Positions 18,255 through 28,341 are shown, numbered from the stretch's first letter. The stretch: DNA of 64,000 nt from Pseudomonas frederiksbergensis (GCF_035751725.1 NZ_CP142104.1:4588001-4652000); one strand, 5' to 3'. Notes: generated from the letters alone by a model not told the origin. Numbers and translations: made by a program.

Positions 18255-19373
18255 ATGCGCCACCAGATCCATGACCTGCTGGCCCCGCTGCCGGGGACCG
18301 CACGCAAGATCCACAGCTTTCACTTCGGCCCGGAAAAAGCCGATGGCAAGATTTATATCCAATCGTCCCTGCACGCCGATGAGCTGCCCGGCATGCTCGT
18401 GGCCTGGCACCTCAAGCAGCGCCTGGCCGAACTCGAGGCATCCGGCCATCTGCGGCACGAAATCGTGCTGGTGCCGGTCGCCAACCCCATCGGCCTTGAA
18501 CAAGTGCTGATGGATGTGCCCCTGGGCCGCTACGAGTTGGAGAGTGGACAGAATTTCAACCGCCGCTTCGTCGACCTGAGCGAAGAGATCGGCAACGAAA
18601 TCGAAGGTCTGCTGACCGACGATCCGCAGCACAACCTGCAGCTGATCCGCACCAGCCTGCGCGACGCCCTGAATCGGCAGACCGCCAGTACGCAATTGCA
18701 ATCCCAGCGCCTGGTCCTGCAGCGACTCGCCTGCGATGCCGACATGGTGCTCGACCTGCATTGCGATTTCGAAGCCGTGGCCCACCTCTACACCACGCCC
18801 GAAGCCTGGCCGAAGGTCGAGCCGCTGGCGCGTTATATCGGTGCCGAAGCCAGCCTGCTGGCGACCGATTCGGGCGGCCAGTCGTTCGACGAATGCTTCA
18901 CGCTGCTCTGGTGGCAACTCAAGGAACGTTTTGGCGAGCGATTCGAGATTCCCCTGGGCAGCTTTTCGGTCACTGTCGAGTTGCGTGGCCAGGGAGACGT
19001 CAACCATGGCTTGGCGAGCCTCGACTGCCAGGCACTGATCGAATACTTGATCCACTTCGGTGCCATCGACGGCGAACCGGTGCCGTTGCCCGACCTGCCC
19101 TACCCGGCCACGCCGTTGGCAGCCGTCGAACCGGTGGCGACGCCGGTCGGCGGGCTGCTGGTCTACAGCGCCCTGCCCGGCGAATACATGGAGGCGGGGC
19201 AACTGATCGCCGAGATCATCGACCCGGTCAACGACACCGTCACACCCGTTCATTGCCGTAACGCCGGGCTCCTGTACGCCCGCTCGCTGCGCCGCATGGC
19301 CACCGCCGGCATGGTCATCGCCCATGTCGCCGGCACCGAGGCCTACCGCAGCGGCTACCTACTTTCGCCTTGA
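18255..19373 (+). CDS. Succinylglutamate desuccinylase/aspartoacylase-family protein (AotO-like)
   Basis: A 372-residue M14-like zinc hydrolase. The N-terminal metal motif HADE ([10 protein letters not shown]) is followed by NPIGLEQ, the catalytic-core sequence DLHCDFEAV, and a late VELRGQGDV. The gene position, between the permease and ATPase genes, matches AotO of P. aeruginosa aotJQMOP. Its reaction is not established; removal of an acyl group from a taken-up arginine derivative is plausible inference. Confidence 0.88.
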   Translation: MRHQIHDLLAPLPGTARKIHSFHFGPEKADGKIYIQSSLHADELPGMLVAWHLKQRLAELEASGHLRHEIVLVPVANPIGLEQVLMDVPLGRYELESGQNFNRRFVDLSEEIGNEIEGLLTDDPQHNLQLIRTSLRDALNRQTASTQLQSQRLVLQRLACDADMVLDLHCDFEAVAHLYTTPEAWPKVEPLARYIGAEASLLATDSGGQSFDECFTLLWWQLKERFGERFEIPLGSFSVTVELRGQGDVNHGLASLDCQALIEYLIHFGAIDGEPVPLPDLPYPATPLAAVEPVATPVGGLLVYSALPGEYMEAGQLIAEIIDPVNDTVTPVHCRNAGLLYARSLRRMATAGMVIAHVAGTEAYRSGYLLSP

Positions 19374-19386
19374 GGATGCATGCTCC

Positions 19387-20151
19387 ATGTACAAATTGAC
19401 CATTGAAGGCCTGCATAAAAGCTATGGCGAACATGAAGTGCTCAAGGGCGTTTCGCTCAAGGCCAAGACCGGCGACGTCATCAGCCTCATCGGCGCCAGC
19501 GGATCGGGCAAAAGCACCTTCCTGCGCTGCATCAACTTCCTGGAACAGCCCAACGACGGCGCCATGAGCCTGGACGGCCAGTCGATCCAGATGATCAAGG
19601 ATCATCATGGCATGCGCGTGGCCGACGCCGACGAGCTGCAACGCATCCGCACGCGCCTGGCGATGGTGTTCCAGCACTTCAACCTGTGGAGCCACATGAC
19701 CGTGCTGGAAAACATCACCATGGCACCACGCCGGGTGCTGGGCGTCAGCAAGCAGGAAGCCGATGACCGCGCTCGACGCTACCTCGACAAGGTCGGCCTG
19801 CCGGCACGCGTCGCCGAGCAATACCCGGCGTTCCTCTCAGGCGGCCAGCAACAACGCGTGGCGATTGCCCGCGCATTGGCAATGGAGCCGGAGGTCATGC
19901 TGTTCGACGAGCCGACGTCGGCCCTGGACCCGGAACTGGTGGGCGAGGTGCTGAAGGTGATCCAGGGCTTGGCCGAAGAGGGCCGGACCATGATCATGGT
20001 GACCCACGAAATGAGCTTCGCCCGCAAGGTGTCCAACCAAGTGCTGTTCCTGCACCAAGGCCTGGTGGAAGAAGAAGGCGCCCCGGAAGATGTGCTGGGC
20101 GACCCCAGGAGCGAGCGGCTCAAGCAGTTTCTCAGCGGCAACCTGAAGTAA
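19387..20151 (+). CDS. Basic amino-acid ABC transporter ATP-binding protein (HisP/AotP-like)
   Basis: A 254-residue ATPase with Walker [11 protein letters not shown]-loop (VFQHFNLW), signature LSGGQQQRV, Walker [13 protein letters not shown] and the switch His in MVTHEM. I chose the ATG at 19387 ([14 protein letters not shown]); an open frame from 19324 overlaps the previous gene and has no homology. In P. aeruginosa argR follows the equivalent gene; here a REP hairpin and the Lhr helicase gene follow instead. Confidence 0.95.
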   Translation: MYKLTIEGLHKSYGEHEVLKGVSLKAKTGDVISLIGASGSGKSTFLRCINFLEQPNDGAMSLDGQSIQMIKDHHGMRVADADELQRIRTRLAMVFQHFNLWSHMTVLENITMAPRRVLGVSKQEADDRARRYLDKVGLPARVAEQYPAFLSGGQQQRVAIARALAMEPEVMLFDEPTSALDPELVGEVLKVIQGLAEEGRTMIMVTHEMSFARKVSNQVLFLHQGLVEEEGAPEDVLGDPRSERLKQFLSGNLK

Positions 20152-20192
20152 ACCTCGACCTCCCCTGAAAATGGAGGGGCCAGGTGCTGTTT

Positions 20193-20225
20193 CTGTGGCG
20201 AGGGGATTTTATCCTCTCGCCACAG
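20193..20225. repeat. REP hairpin (GTGGCGAGGGG type)
   Basis: CTGTGGCGAGGGGATTT / TATCCTCTCGCCACAG pairs along nearly its full length with one mismatch. It separates the transporter operon from the Lhr gene. It lacks a T-run. Confidence 0.75.
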
Positions 20226-20311
20226 TGGTTCTACTGCGCCGATGAAGCATTAAACCTTTCGCATCTCGCCGTGGTCACTGAAAGAAGACCTTCAGGGCGC
20301 ACGCGGCAGGC

Positions 20312-22798
20312 ATGGCGACATCCAACAATTTCGCGAAACAGTGGTTTGATGCCCGCGGCTGGAAGCCATTCGCTTTTCAACAAAACGTGTGGGCCGCGGT
20401 CAAGCGTGGCGAGTCGGGGCTTTTGCACGCCAGCACCGGCGCCGGCAAGACCTACGCCGTCTGGTTCGCCGCCCTCAATCGTTTCGCACGTTCACTGCCA
20501 CCGCCGGATAAACCGCGCAAACGCAAACCACCGGCCGAACCGTTGACGGTCTTGTGGATCACCCCCATGCGCGCCTTGGCCGCCGACACTGCCAAAGCCC
20601 TCGAAGCACCGCTCACGCCGCTGCAAATCCCTTGGACCGTCGGCCTGCGTACCGGTGATACCAGCGCCAGCGAGCGCGCCCGCCAAGGCCGGCGCCTGCC
20701 CACGGCGCTGATCACCACGCCGGAGAGCTTGACCCTGATGCTGGCCCGCGCCGACGCGCAAACCGCCGTTTCGACGTTGCGCATGGTCGTGGTGGATGAA
20801 TGGCACGAACTGCTCGGCAACAAACGTGGCGTGCAACTGCAACTGGCCCTGGCTCGCTTGCGCCGCTGGCATCCCGAGCTGATCGTCTGGGGAGTCTCCG
20901 CGACCTTGGGCAACCAGGCCCACGCCGAACAGGTGTTGATCCCGCAAGGCAACGGGATCAGCGTACAGGGCGCCAACGCCAAGACCCTGCAAGTCGATAC
21001 GCTATTGCCACCGACTCTGGAACGTTTCCCCTGGGCCGGGCACATCGGCTTGAAAATGCTGCCCCAGGTCGTCGCCGAAATCGATGTCAGCAACAGTTGC
21101 TTGGTCTTCACCAACACCCGGGCACAGTCGGAAATCTGGTATCAGGCGATCCTGGAGGCACGTCCGGATTGGGCCGGGCTGATCGCGCTGCATCACAGCT
21201 CGTTGTCCCGCGACACCCGGGACTGGGTGGAGCAGGCTCTCAAGGACGGTCAACTCAAAGCAGTCGTGTGCACGTCCAGTCTGGATCTGGGCGTGGATTT
21301 CCTGCCGGTGGAACGCGTGCTGCAAATCGGTTCGGCCAAAGGCGTCGCACGATTGATGCAGCGTGCCGGACGCTCTGGCCACGCGCCGGGGCGGACCTCG
21401 CGAATAACCCTGGTGCCGACCCACAGCCTGGAATTGATCGAGGCCGCCGCCGCGCAGGATGCCGTGGCGCAGCGACGCATCGAGCCCCGCGAATCGCCGC
21501 GCAAGCCCTTGGACGTCTTGGTCCAGCATCTGGTCAGCATGGCCCTGGGCGGCGGTTTCACGCCGGATGAATTATTCGACGAGGTACGCGGCGCCTGGGC
21601 CTACCGCGACCTGAACGCTGCCGAATGGGCCTGGGCCCTGGCGTTCGTGCGCCACGGCGGCCTGTCATTGACAGCCTACCCTGACTACCGGCGAGTCGAA
21701 CCGGACGAACACGGTATCTGGCGTGTACCTGACGCCCGTCTGGCCCGGCGCCACCGCATGAGCATCGGCACCATCGTCAGCGACGCCAGCCTGCAACTGA
21801 AATTCTGGAGCAAAGGCGGAGGTGGCAAGACCCTGGGCAGCGTGGAAGAAGGCTTTATCGCGCGGCTGCGCCCCGGCGACGGTTTTCTGTTCGCTGGACG
21901 ACTGCTCGAATTGGTCCGGGTCGAAGACATGACGGCTTATGTGCGGCGCAGCCAGGCGAAAAAAGCCGCGGTGCCACGTTGGAACGGCGGGCGCATGCCA
22001 CTTTCCAGCGAACTCGCCGCCGCCGTTGTAGCGCGCCTGAGCGAGGCCGCCGCAGGCCATTTCAAGGGCCCGGAAATGCAAGCGGTGCAGCCGCTTTTAT
22101 CAACGCAGATGCGCTGGTCCGGGCTGCCCACGCAGGGTTCGTTGCTGGCCGAAGCACTTAAGTCCCGGGAGGGCTGGCACCTGTTCCTGTATCCGTTCGC
22201 CGGACGCCAGGTTCATCTCGGGCTCGCCAGCCTGTTGGCCTGGCGCGTCAGTCAGCGACAACCGGTAACGTTTTCCATCGCGGTCAATGACTACGGCCTG
22301 GAACTGCTCAGTGCCACCGAACTGGATTGGTCAGCGCACCTGAACCCGGCGCTCCTGCGTACCGACAACCTGCTGCCCGACGTTCTCGCCAGCCTGAATG
22401 CCGGGGAGCTGGCCCTTCGGCGCTTCCGCGAAATCGCCCGGATCGCCGGCCTGGTATTCGCCGGTTACCCCGGCGCGCCGAAGAGCACCCGGCAAGTCCA
22501 GGCCTCCAGCGGGTTGTTCTATCAAGTGTTCAAACAATACGACGTCGATAACCTGCTGCTGGCCCAGGCCGGCGAGGAAGTCTTGCGCGAAGAATTGGAT
22601 ATACGCCGACTGGAGCAAACCTTGGAACGCCTCGATACGTTGAAGCTGGACCTGCATGTCATCAAGCGTCCTACCCCACTGGCCTTCCCGTTGCTGGTAG
22701 AGCGATTGCGCGAAAGCATGAGTTCGGAAAAGCTCGCCGATCGCATCCGCCGGATGGTCACCGACCTGGAACGAACCGCTGATAAAGGAAACGCCTGA
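20312..22798 (+). CDS. Ligase-associated DEXH-box helicase (Lhr-Core type)
   Basis: An 828-residue superfamily 2 helicase. Walker A is in [11 protein letters not shown] near residue 40 and the DEXH box is DEWH near residue 160; motif VI has QRAGRSGH. The length and the missing long C-terminal extension fit Lhr-Core proteins, which are 3'-5' DNA translocases. It overlaps the nuclease PdeM by 1 nt. Its usual partners, the exonuclease and ligase, lie 4.6 kb upstream beyond the transporter operon. Confidence 0.93.
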   Translation: MATSNNFAKQWFDARGWKPFAFQQNVWAAVKRGESGLLHASTGAGKTYAVWFAALNRFARSLPPPDKPRKRKPPAEPLTVLWITPMRALAADTAKALEAPLTPLQIPWTVGLRTGDTSASERARQGRRLPTALITTPESLTLMLARADAQTAVSTLRMVVVDEWHELLGNKRGVQLQLALARLRRWHPELIVWGVSATLGNQAHAEQVLIPQGNGISVQGANAKTLQVDTLLPPTLERFPWAGHIGLKMLPQVVAEIDVSNSCLVFTNTRAQSEIWYQAILEARPDWAGLIALHHSSLSRDTRDWVEQALKDGQLKAVVCTSSLDLGVDFLPVERVLQIGSAKGVARLMQRAGRSGHAPGRTSRITLVPTHSLELIEAAAAQDAVAQRRIEPRESPRKPLDVLVQHLVSMALGGGFTPDELFDEVRGAWAYRDLNAAEWAWALAFVRHGGLSLTAYPDYRRVEPDEHGIWRVPDARLARRHRMSIGTIVSDASLQLKFWSKGGGGKTLGSVEEGFIARLRPGDGFLFAGRLLELVRVEDMTAYVRRSQAKKAAVPRWNGGRMPLSSELAAAVVARLSEAAAGHFKGPEMQAVQPLLSTQMRWSGLPTQGSLLAEALKSREGWHLFLYPFAGRQVHLGLASLLAWRVSQRQPVTFSIAVNDYGLELLSATELDWSAHLNPALLRTDNLLPDVLASLNAGELALRRFREIARIAGLVFAGYPGAPKSTRQVQASSGLFYQVFKQYDVDNLLLAQAGEEVLREELDIRRLEQTLERLDTLKLDLHVIKRPTPLAFPLLVERLRESMSSEKLADRIRRMVTDLERTADKGNA

Positions 22799-23454
22799 TG
22801 CCTGCGCCCTACCCCGTCAACCTTGCCGGCGAAGAGCTCTGGCTGCTGCCAGAGAAAGCGCTGTATTGGCCAGCCCAGGAAACCTTGATGGTGGCCGACG
22901 CGCACTTCGGCAAGGCCGCTGCCTATCGCAGCCTCGGTCAACCGGTGCCCCACGGCACGACGGCGAGCAATATCGCCGTGCTGGATAAATTGCTGGCGAG
23001 CCTGCCGTGCCGACTGTTGATTTTCCTCGGGGATTTTCTTCATGGGCCAGGTTCCCATGCCCCTGGCACCTTGAAGGCACTGGCCGACTGGCGTGAAAAG
23101 AATCAACAACTCGCCATCACGCTCATACGCGGCAACCACGACAAACGTGCCGGCGATCCGCCGCCGATAATGAATATCCGGGTCGTTCCGGAACCGTTGC
23201 TGCTGGGTCCATTCGCCGTGCAACACGAGCCGACGGCGCATGCGAGCCGACACGTGCTGGCCGGCCACGTACACCCGGTCTATCACCTGGCCGGCAGAGG
23301 CAGGCAACGGCTGCGCCTGCCGTGTTTTCGCCTAGGCAGCGACACCAGCCTCCTGCCGGCTTTCGGTGCATTCACCGGAGGCTATCGGGTAGAGCACGAC
23401 AATGACAGCAAGATATTCGTGGTCGGCGACAACGAAATATGGCCCGTCAGTTGA
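22798..23454 (+). CDS. pdeM: Ligase-associated metallophosphoesterase / DNA endonuclease PdeM
   Basis: A 218-residue calcineurin-like phosphoesterase. Metal-ligand motifs are in the family order: ADAHFGK (D, H), FLGDFLHG (GD), GNHDK (GNHD) and GHVHP (GHxH). The related enzyme from P. putida is a Mn-dependent phosphodiesterase/nuclease. The ATG at 22798 uses the last base of the Lhr stop. Its final codons form one arm of a 20-bp hairpin that straddles the stop codon. Confidence 0.93.
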   Translation: MPAPYPVNLAGEELWLLPEKALYWPAQETLMVADAHFGKAAAYRSLGQPVPHGTTASNIAVLDKLLASLPCRLLIFLGDFLHGPGSHAPGTLKALADWREKNQQLAITLIRGNHDKRAGDPPPIMNIRVVPEPLLLGPFAVQHEPTAHASRHVLAGHVHPVYHLAGRGRQRLRLPCFRLGSDTSLLPAFGAFTGGYRVEHDNDSKIFVVGDNEIWPVS

Positions 23455-23484
23455 AGCACATTGGCTTCAGCTGACGGGCCATAT
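23437..23484. repeat. 20-bp stem hairpin spanning the pdeM stop codon
   Basis: Arms 23437-23456 and 23465-23484 are inverted copies of ATATGGCCCGTCAG(T/C)TGAAG, differing at one base that still wobble-pairs in RNA, around an 8-nt loop. The left arm contains the last pdeM codons and its TGA. The structure ends 5 nt before the end of the convergent small gene. No T-run follows. Confidence 0.8.
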
Positions 23485-23489
23485 CTTGA

Positions 23490-23696
23490 TCAGGCTACGG
23501 GCGCAGGAGGCGGCTCGTCGGGAAGCGTCGGTTCACCGGGCTCGGTGGGATCCGTTGGATTGGGGTCAGGATCGGGGTCACCCGGAATGCCGCCTGCCGC
23601 TTCAGCAGGATGGGCCAGCAGTGACCAGGCCAGGACGCCGATCTGATTGGGCTCAAGCCTTGCCAGTTCGGCACTGATTCGCGGATCGATCTTCAT
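23490..23696 (-). CDS. Small protein with Pro/Asp-rich tail (unknown function)
   Basis: A 68-residue protein of unknown function. The first 38 residues look globular or helical (KIDPRISAELARLEPNQIG...), and the rest is a disordered tail of DPDPDP, PTEPGEPT and PPPAP units. I chose the ATG at 23696, which follows AGGAG by a good distance; the open frame to 23786 is not needed. It is convergent with pdeM. Confidence 0.7.
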   Translation of the reverse strand: MKIDPRISAELARLEPNQIGVLAWSLLAHPAEAAGGIPGDPDPDPNPTDPTEPGEPTLPDEPPPAPVA

Positions 23697-23799
23697 AGAG
23701 CTACTCCTGAGCGAAGGCCCATCGGGCTGACGCAAAAAAAACGGGCAGTACACTTCATAGAGTGCCTGCCCGCCCAGGAATTCCAACAGCTCGTCAGAA

Positions 23800-24366
23800 T
23801 CAGGTACGAGGCAATGTCACGCCGCGCTGGCCTTGGTATTTGCCGCCACGATCCTTGTAGGAGACTTCGCACTCCTCATCGGACTCGAGGAACAACATCT
23901 GCGCCACGCCTTCGTTGGCGTAGATCTTCGCCGGCAGGGTCGTTGTGTTGGAAAATTCCAGTGTCACATGGCCTTCCCACTCCGGTTCCAGCGGCGTGAC
24001 GTTGACGATGATGCCGCAGCGGGCGTAGGTGCTTTTACCCAGGCAGATGGTCAGCACGTTGCGCGGAATACGGAAGTACTCGACGGTGCGGGCCAGGGCG
24101 AAGGAGTTCGGTGGAATGATGCAAACGTCGCTCTTGACGTCGACGAAGCTCTTTTCGTCGAAGTTCTTCGGGTCGACGGTGGCCGAGTTGATGTTCGTGA
24201 ACACCTTGAATTCATCGGCGCAGCGCACATCGTAGCCGTAGCTGGAAACACCGAAGGAAATCAGCCGGTCGGCGCCTTCGCCACGCATCTGGCGCTCTAC
24301 GAAGGGCTCGATCATGCCGTGCTCTTGCGCCATGCGGCGAATCCACTTGTCCGATTTGATGCTCAT
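23800..24366 (-). CDS. dcd: dCTP deaminase
   Basis: A 188-residue enzyme that deaminates dCTP to dUTP, feeding thymidylate synthesis. Signature segments are [12 protein letters not shown], the [21 protein letters not shown] active-site region (Arg and catalytic Glu) and the C-terminal KYQGQRG loop. Length equals that of E. coli Dcd. It is transcribed away from the cold-shock gene. Confidence 0.97.
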   Translation of the reverse strand: MSIKSDKWIRRMAQEHGMIEPFVERQMRGEGADRLISFGVSSYGYDVRCADEFKVFTNINSATVDPKNFDEKSFVDVKSDVCIIPPNSFALARTVEYFRIPRNVLTICLGKSTYARCGIIVNVTPLEPEWEGHVTLEFSNTTTLPAKIYANEGVAQMLFLESDEECEVSYKDRGGKYQGQRGVTLPRT

Positions 24367-24719
24367 GGCGGTTTCCTGAAATAGCGAGGTGGAAAAAAAC
24401 TGTCCGGCATCTTACCGGGGCGCGGGGCGGGTTCAAAGTGCGAGACGCAAATCTCGCCGATCCACCTTGATTTCCGGGGCCCGGCAGCCAACGCGCGTGC
24501 CGTCAGTCATTAAAACCGAGAAACCTTCGCAAAGACCATTGGCACGTTCCGGAAAAAGGGTTAAGGTGGCGTCACTGTGCTGCTTGTGTCACTGAGAATC
24601 TCTACACGATATGTTGAATTTCGATCCAACCATCTACAAGAATTTTTCCTGCTCTTTGCACTCAGTCTCGGCCAGGGTTCTTCCTGAGTCGCAGTTATCT
24701 TTGTTCAAGGAGTTACACC
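24367..24719. other. Intergenic region between dcd and the cold-shock gene
   Basis: 353 nt without a credible gene. The right half is the long, less GC-rich leader of the cold-shock gene, including weak dyads (such as ACTCAG / CTGAGT near 24660-24695) and an AAGGAG ribosome-binding site. No tRNA or strong terminator is visible. Confidence 0.6.
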
Positions 24720-24929
24720 ATGTCTAATCGCCAAACCGGTACCGTTAAGTGGTTCAACGATGAAAAAGGCTTCGGCTTCATCACCCCACAATCCGGTGAC
24801 GACCTGTTCGTTCACTTCAAAGCTATCCAATCCGACGGCTTCAAAAGCCTGAAAGAAGGCCAACAGGTTTCTTTCATCGCTACCCGCGGTCAGAAAGGCA
24901 TGCAAGCTGAAGAAGTTCAAGTTATCTAA
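24720..24929 (+). CDS. Cold-shock protein (CspA family)
   Basis: A 69-residue single cold-shock domain, which binds single-stranded nucleic acid as an RNA chaperone. RNP1 (KGFGFI) and RNP2 (LFVHF) are intact. It has a long untranslated leader, AAGGAG before the ATG, and its own strong terminator. The protein resembles the CapA/CapB-type proteins of fluorescent pseudomonads; which paralogue it is cannot be told from sequence alone. Confidence 0.96.
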   Translation: MSNRQTGTVKWFNDEKGFGFITPQSGDDLFVHFKAIQSDGFKSLKEGQQVSFIATRGQKGMQAEEVQVI

Positions 24930-24951
24930 CTTGTCCTTGCTTTAGTAAAAG

Positions 24952-24979
24952 GCCCCGCCCTCAAAAGCGGGGCTTTTTT
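24952..24979 (+). terminator. Intrinsic terminator of the cold-shock gene
   Basis: GCCCCGC / GCGGGGC stem with an 8-nt loop followed by six T, 22 nt after the stop codon. Confidence 0.93.
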
Positions 24980-25002
24980 GTGCCTGTCGGTTTTTCAGTC
25001 GC

Positions 25003-25043
25003 AAAAAAAAACCTGAGGGAGCGAGCAAGCTCGCTCCCTCAGG
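25003..25043 (-). terminator. Terminator-like REP palindrome of the DUF481 gene
   Basis: CCTGAGGGAGCGAG / CTCGCTCCCTCAGG with a 4-nt loop, followed on the minus strand by nine T. It stands just after the DUF481 gene and works as a terminator only in that direction. Its core resembles REP sequences. Confidence 0.82.
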
Positions 25044-25064
25044 AGTTCGTTGGTTAGCCTGGAA

Positions 25065-26072
25065 TCACCAGGTCACGCCAAACCCGGCCGTATAACGCGT
25101 CTTGCTCAGGTCGCTGTCTTCCGTCCCTTCGATCACATCCTTCTCGGCCTTGAGGTTGAGCGATGCCCAGTCGGTCACCTTGTAGCGCAACCCGACCTCG
25201 GCGTCATAGGCGTACTCGGCTACGCCGGACAATGGCTTGCCCACTTCGCCATTGGTGAACAACTCGACCCGCTTGCCGATCAGGTAGCGGTTGTAATCCC
25301 ACTTCATCGCCACGGAATAGAAGTTGTCCGTGCCGCCATCGCGGTATTCGTAATCGGTGCGGTTGAGCAGCGATCCCAGGGAGAATGCCCCCAGTTCATC
25401 GTCCCAGAACTGATAACCGGGACCGGTACCCACCACACGCTGGCGAGCCAGGTCTTCGACCTTGTCGCGCTTGTAGTTCAGGCGACCTTGCCAGAACCAT
25501 TTATCCGTCAGGAACCGGTCGAGGGAGTATTCCAGCCGCCAATTGTCAGCCGACACCACATCGTCCTGGAATTCACGGTTGTATTCGCCTTCGGCGGTGT
25601 GCCGCCATCTGCCATGGCGCGCCGAAGTCTTGAAGTCGATATCGTAATCATCGGTATCGGCCTCCGCGCGCTGATAATCCAATGCGGCGTCGATATTGCC
25701 TTTCCAGACCAGATCCTCGACCACCGGCTTGGGCTTGAGAATCTGTTGGATACTCGCCAGCTCGACGGTCTTGGGGGCGTCACCGTTGGCCAAGGTCACC
25801 TTGCCATCCTCGGCCGCCTGCAACGCCTTGGCCTTTTCGCCAGTGTAGGCGTCCTGCTTGACCAGCAATTGCTGGTCACTCTCGAGGGTCTTGACCTGTT
25901 TCCAGTCGATAGGGATCGCGCCGGCGTAATCGGTCTGGATCAGCAGCTTGCCGCCGTCGAAAACAGTGATCTTGCCGCTGAGCTTGTCGCCGTTCTTCAA
26001 CCAGACGGTATCGGCAAGCAAGGGCATGGAGGCGCTCGTAACAGCTAGGCACAGCAGGGTTCTGGACAACAT
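25065..26072 (-). CDS. DUF481-domain outer-membrane protein
   Basis: A 335-residue exported protein. A Sec signal ends at about MPLLADT; a short beta domain (VWLKNGDKLSGKITVFDGGKL) precedes a DUF481/YdiY-like C-terminal domain with many alternating aromatic strands that ends in Trp, as outer-membrane beta-barrels do (TAGFGVTW). Function is unknown; salt or acid induction has been described for YdiY-type proteins. The ATG at 26072 is chosen over an in-frame TTG at 26090. Confidence 0.88.
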   Translation of the reverse strand: MLSRTLLCLAVTSASMPLLADTVWLKNGDKLSGKITVFDGGKLLIQTDYAGAIPIDWKQVKTLESDQQLLVKQDAYTGEKAKALQAAEDGKVTLANGDAPKTVELASIQQILKPKPVVEDLVWKGNIDAALDYQRAEADTDDYDIDFKTSARHGRWRHTAEGEYNREFQDDVVSADNWRLEYSLDRFLTDKWFWQGRLNYKRDKVEDLARQRVVGTGPGYQFWDDELGAFSLGSLLNRTDYEYRDGGTDNFYSVAMKWDYNRYLIGKRVELFTNGEVGKPLSGVAEYAYDAEVGLRYKVTDWASLNLKAEKDVIEGTEDSDLSKTRYTAGFGVTW

Positions 26073-26227
26073 AAGCGATAATGGGCTCAAGTTTTCGGTG
26101 AAAAGGCGGCATTATCCCCCAGGATGACACCTCAGGAACGACTGACCTGCGTATGGATGATGAGTTCATTTATCAACACGCTCTGTAGGAATTAATCTAC
26201 AGACGGACACTTTCAGGAACCGTGCTT

Positions 26228-26581
26228 GTGACTGACACTCCTGCGGATACCGAGAACGCCGCCCATATCCGCCGCACCACGCTTTATCTGACCCTCGCGC
26301 AGGTGCCCGCCGGCAAGGTCGTAACCTATGGCCAGCTCGCCGAGATGGCCGGCCTGGGCCGCGCCGCGCGCTGGGTCGGACGAACCCTCAGCCAATTGCC
26401 GAACGACACCAAGCTGCCCTGGCATCGCGTACTGGGTGCCGGTGGTCGGATCAGCCTGCCGGCGGGCACCGCCTCAGGGGACGAACAACGCGCACGCCTG
26501 CGCACGGAAGGGATCAGTATCCTGAACAATCGTGTTGATATTCAGCGCCATGGCTGGCGCCCGGTAGAGCACAGCGGTTAG
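26228..26581 (+). CDS. Alkyltransferase-like (ATL/MGMT-family) DNA-binding protein
   Basis: A 117-residue protein of the MGMT C-terminal fold. The alkyl-accepting Cys of PCHRV is Trp (PWHRVLGAGG), the hallmark of ATL proteins that flip O6-alkylguanine and hand it to nucleotide excision repair without removing it. The DNA-binding helix (TYGQLAEMAGLGRAARWVG) is intact. I chose the GTG at 26228, 8 nt after AGGAA; a GTG at 26222 is possible. Confidence 0.9.
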   Translation: MTDTPADTENAAHIRRTTLYLTLAQVPAGKVVTYGQLAEMAGLGRAARWVGRTLSQLPNDTKLPWHRVLGAGGRISLPAGTASGDEQRARLRTEGISILNNRVDIQRHGWRPVEHSG

Positions 26582-26625
26582 AGTGCGCGCTTTGTTTTCG
26601 CAATTTTTGAGGCAGACTCCAGCCC

Positions 26626-28197
26626 ATGCCCCGTAAAACCTGGCGCGCCGCCCTCGCCGCCTATGCCAGTCCTTCGACGCTCGTGCTGTTGCTGCTAGGC
26701 TTCGCCGCCGGCTTGCCGTACATGCTGGTGTTCTCCACGCTCTCGGTCTGGTTGCGCGAAGCGGGCGTGGCGCGCGAGACCATCGGTTACGCCAGCCTGA
26801 TCGGCCTGGCATATGCCTTCAAATGGGTCTGGTCGCCCTTGCTGGACCAATGGCGCCTGCCATTGCTGGGCAAGCTGGGGCGCCGCCGGTCGTGGCTGGT
26901 GCTTTCCCAGGGGCTCGTCATCCTGGGTTTGGTGGGCATGGGCTTCTGCGACCCGCAGAAGCACCTGTCCTGGCTGATCGCAATCGCGGTGATAGTGGCC
27001 TTCGCCTCCGCCACCCAGGACATCGCCGTCGATGCCTATCGACTGGAAATCGTCGACGACACCCGCCAGGCCGCGCTGGCCGCCAGCTACATGTCCGGCT
27101 ACCGGATCGCCGCCCTGCTGGCAACCGCTGGTGCGCTGTTTTTCGCCGAAGGGTTCGGCTCCACCGGGTTCAGCTACAAGCATTCGGCATGGGCCGGCAC
27201 GTACCTGCTGTTCGGCCTATTGATGGTGCCAGCACTGCTGACCTCGCTGTTCATGCGCGAGCCACCCGTGCCACTGCGCACCCAGTTACAGGCCGGTCGC
27301 TATACCTTCGTCCATCAATTGGCGTCGGTCTTCGTCTTGATCGTGCTGCTGGTGTCGGTCCCGGCGATGTTCACCCAGCTCTATAACACCGACTTTGCCA
27401 GCGTGCTGTTCGAAGGCGTCAGCCTGCTCGACCTGCTGCTCGAAGATCGGGCCTTCCTGCGCGCCATCCTCTATATCATCCTGACGGCCCTGTGCCTGTC
27501 CTCGATGGGCCGTCGCGGCCTGGCACCCGTGCTGACGCCGGTCAACGACTTCATCCTGCGCTACCGCTGGCAGGCACTGCTGCTGCTCGGACTGATCGCC
27601 ACCTACCGGATGTCCGACACGGTCATGGGCGTCATGGCCAACGTCTTCTACATCGACCAAGGGTTCACCAAGGATCAGATCGCCAGCGTCAGCAAGATCT
27701 TCGGGTTGATCATGACGCTGGTGGGCGCCGGCATGGGCGGCCTGCTCATCGTGCGATTCGGCATCTTGCCGATCCTGTTCATTGGGGGCGTATCTTCGGC
27801 AGCCACCAACATCCTGTTCCTGATGCTCACGGACATGGGCGCCGACCTGCAGATGCTGATTGTCACGATCTCCCTGGACAATTTCAGCTCGGGCCTGGCG
27901 ACTTCGGCATTCGTCGCGTACCTGTCCAGCCTGACCAACCTGAAGTTCTCGGCCACCCAATACGCCCTGCTCAGCTCGATCATGCTCCTGCTGCCGCGCT
28001 TGATCGGCGGTTACTCCGGGGTCATGGTGGAGAAATTCGGCTACCACGACTTTTTCCTGATCACCGCCCTGCTTGGCGTTCCGACCCTGCTGCTGATCGC
28101 GCTGCACTGGTATCAGGAAAACCGCCGCCAGGGCTCGACGTCCGGATCGGAGTCGGAACCGGAATCGCCGCCGACCCGGCCCGCCCAAGAGTCGTAA
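26626..28197 (+). CDS. AmpG-family muropeptide MFS transporter
   Basis: A 523-residue permease with about 12-14 membrane helices. It imports anhydro-muropeptides for cell-wall recycling in AmpG proteins. Landmarks are LLLGFAAGLPYMLVFSTLSVWL at the N-terminus, WSPLLD and DIAVDAYRLEI. The C-terminal 25 residues are hydrophilic and variable. Pseudomonas often carries two AmpG paralogues, so the substrate of this copy should not be assumed. It starts 44 nt after the ATL gene. Confidence 0.9.
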   Translation: MPRKTWRAALAAYASPSTLVLLLLGFAAGLPYMLVFSTLSVWLREAGVARETIGYASLIGLAYAFKWVWSPLLDQWRLPLLGKLGRRRSWLVLSQGLVILGLVGMGFCDPQKHLSWLIAIAVIVAFASATQDIAVDAYRLEIVDDTRQAALAASYMSGYRIAALLATAGALFFAEGFGSTGFSYKHSAWAGTYLLFGLLMVPALLTSLFMREPPVPLRTQLQAGRYTFVHQLASVFVLIVLLVSVPAMFTQLYNTDFASVLFEGVSLLDLLLEDRAFLRAILYIILTALCLSSMGRRGLAPVLTPVNDFILRYRWQALLLLGLIATYRMSDTVMGVMANVFYIDQGFTKDQIASVSKIFGLIMTLVGAGMGGLLIVRFGILPILFIGGVSSAATNILFLMLTDMGADLQMLIVTISLDNFSSGLATSAFVAYLSSLTNLKFSATQYALLSSIMLLLPRLIGGYSGVMVEKFGYHDFFLITALLGVPTLLLIALHWYQENRRQGSTSGSESEPESPPTRPAQES

Positions 28198-28341
28198 CCC
28201 CCAAAGGCGTAGGAAAACTCATCAGGTGCCGAAGAAACCGGCACCTCGATCCGGCGACAGGCCACGCGCCTGTACGCCAGGGCATCTCGCCCGTACAATG
28301 CTGCGTCACTTCTCGTCATCAGCAACCGACAACGGCCAACC

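Noticed and set aside
20156..20180. Terminator right after the transporter ATPase gene
   Set aside because: Only a 5-bp CCTCC/GGAGG-type stem and no T-run.
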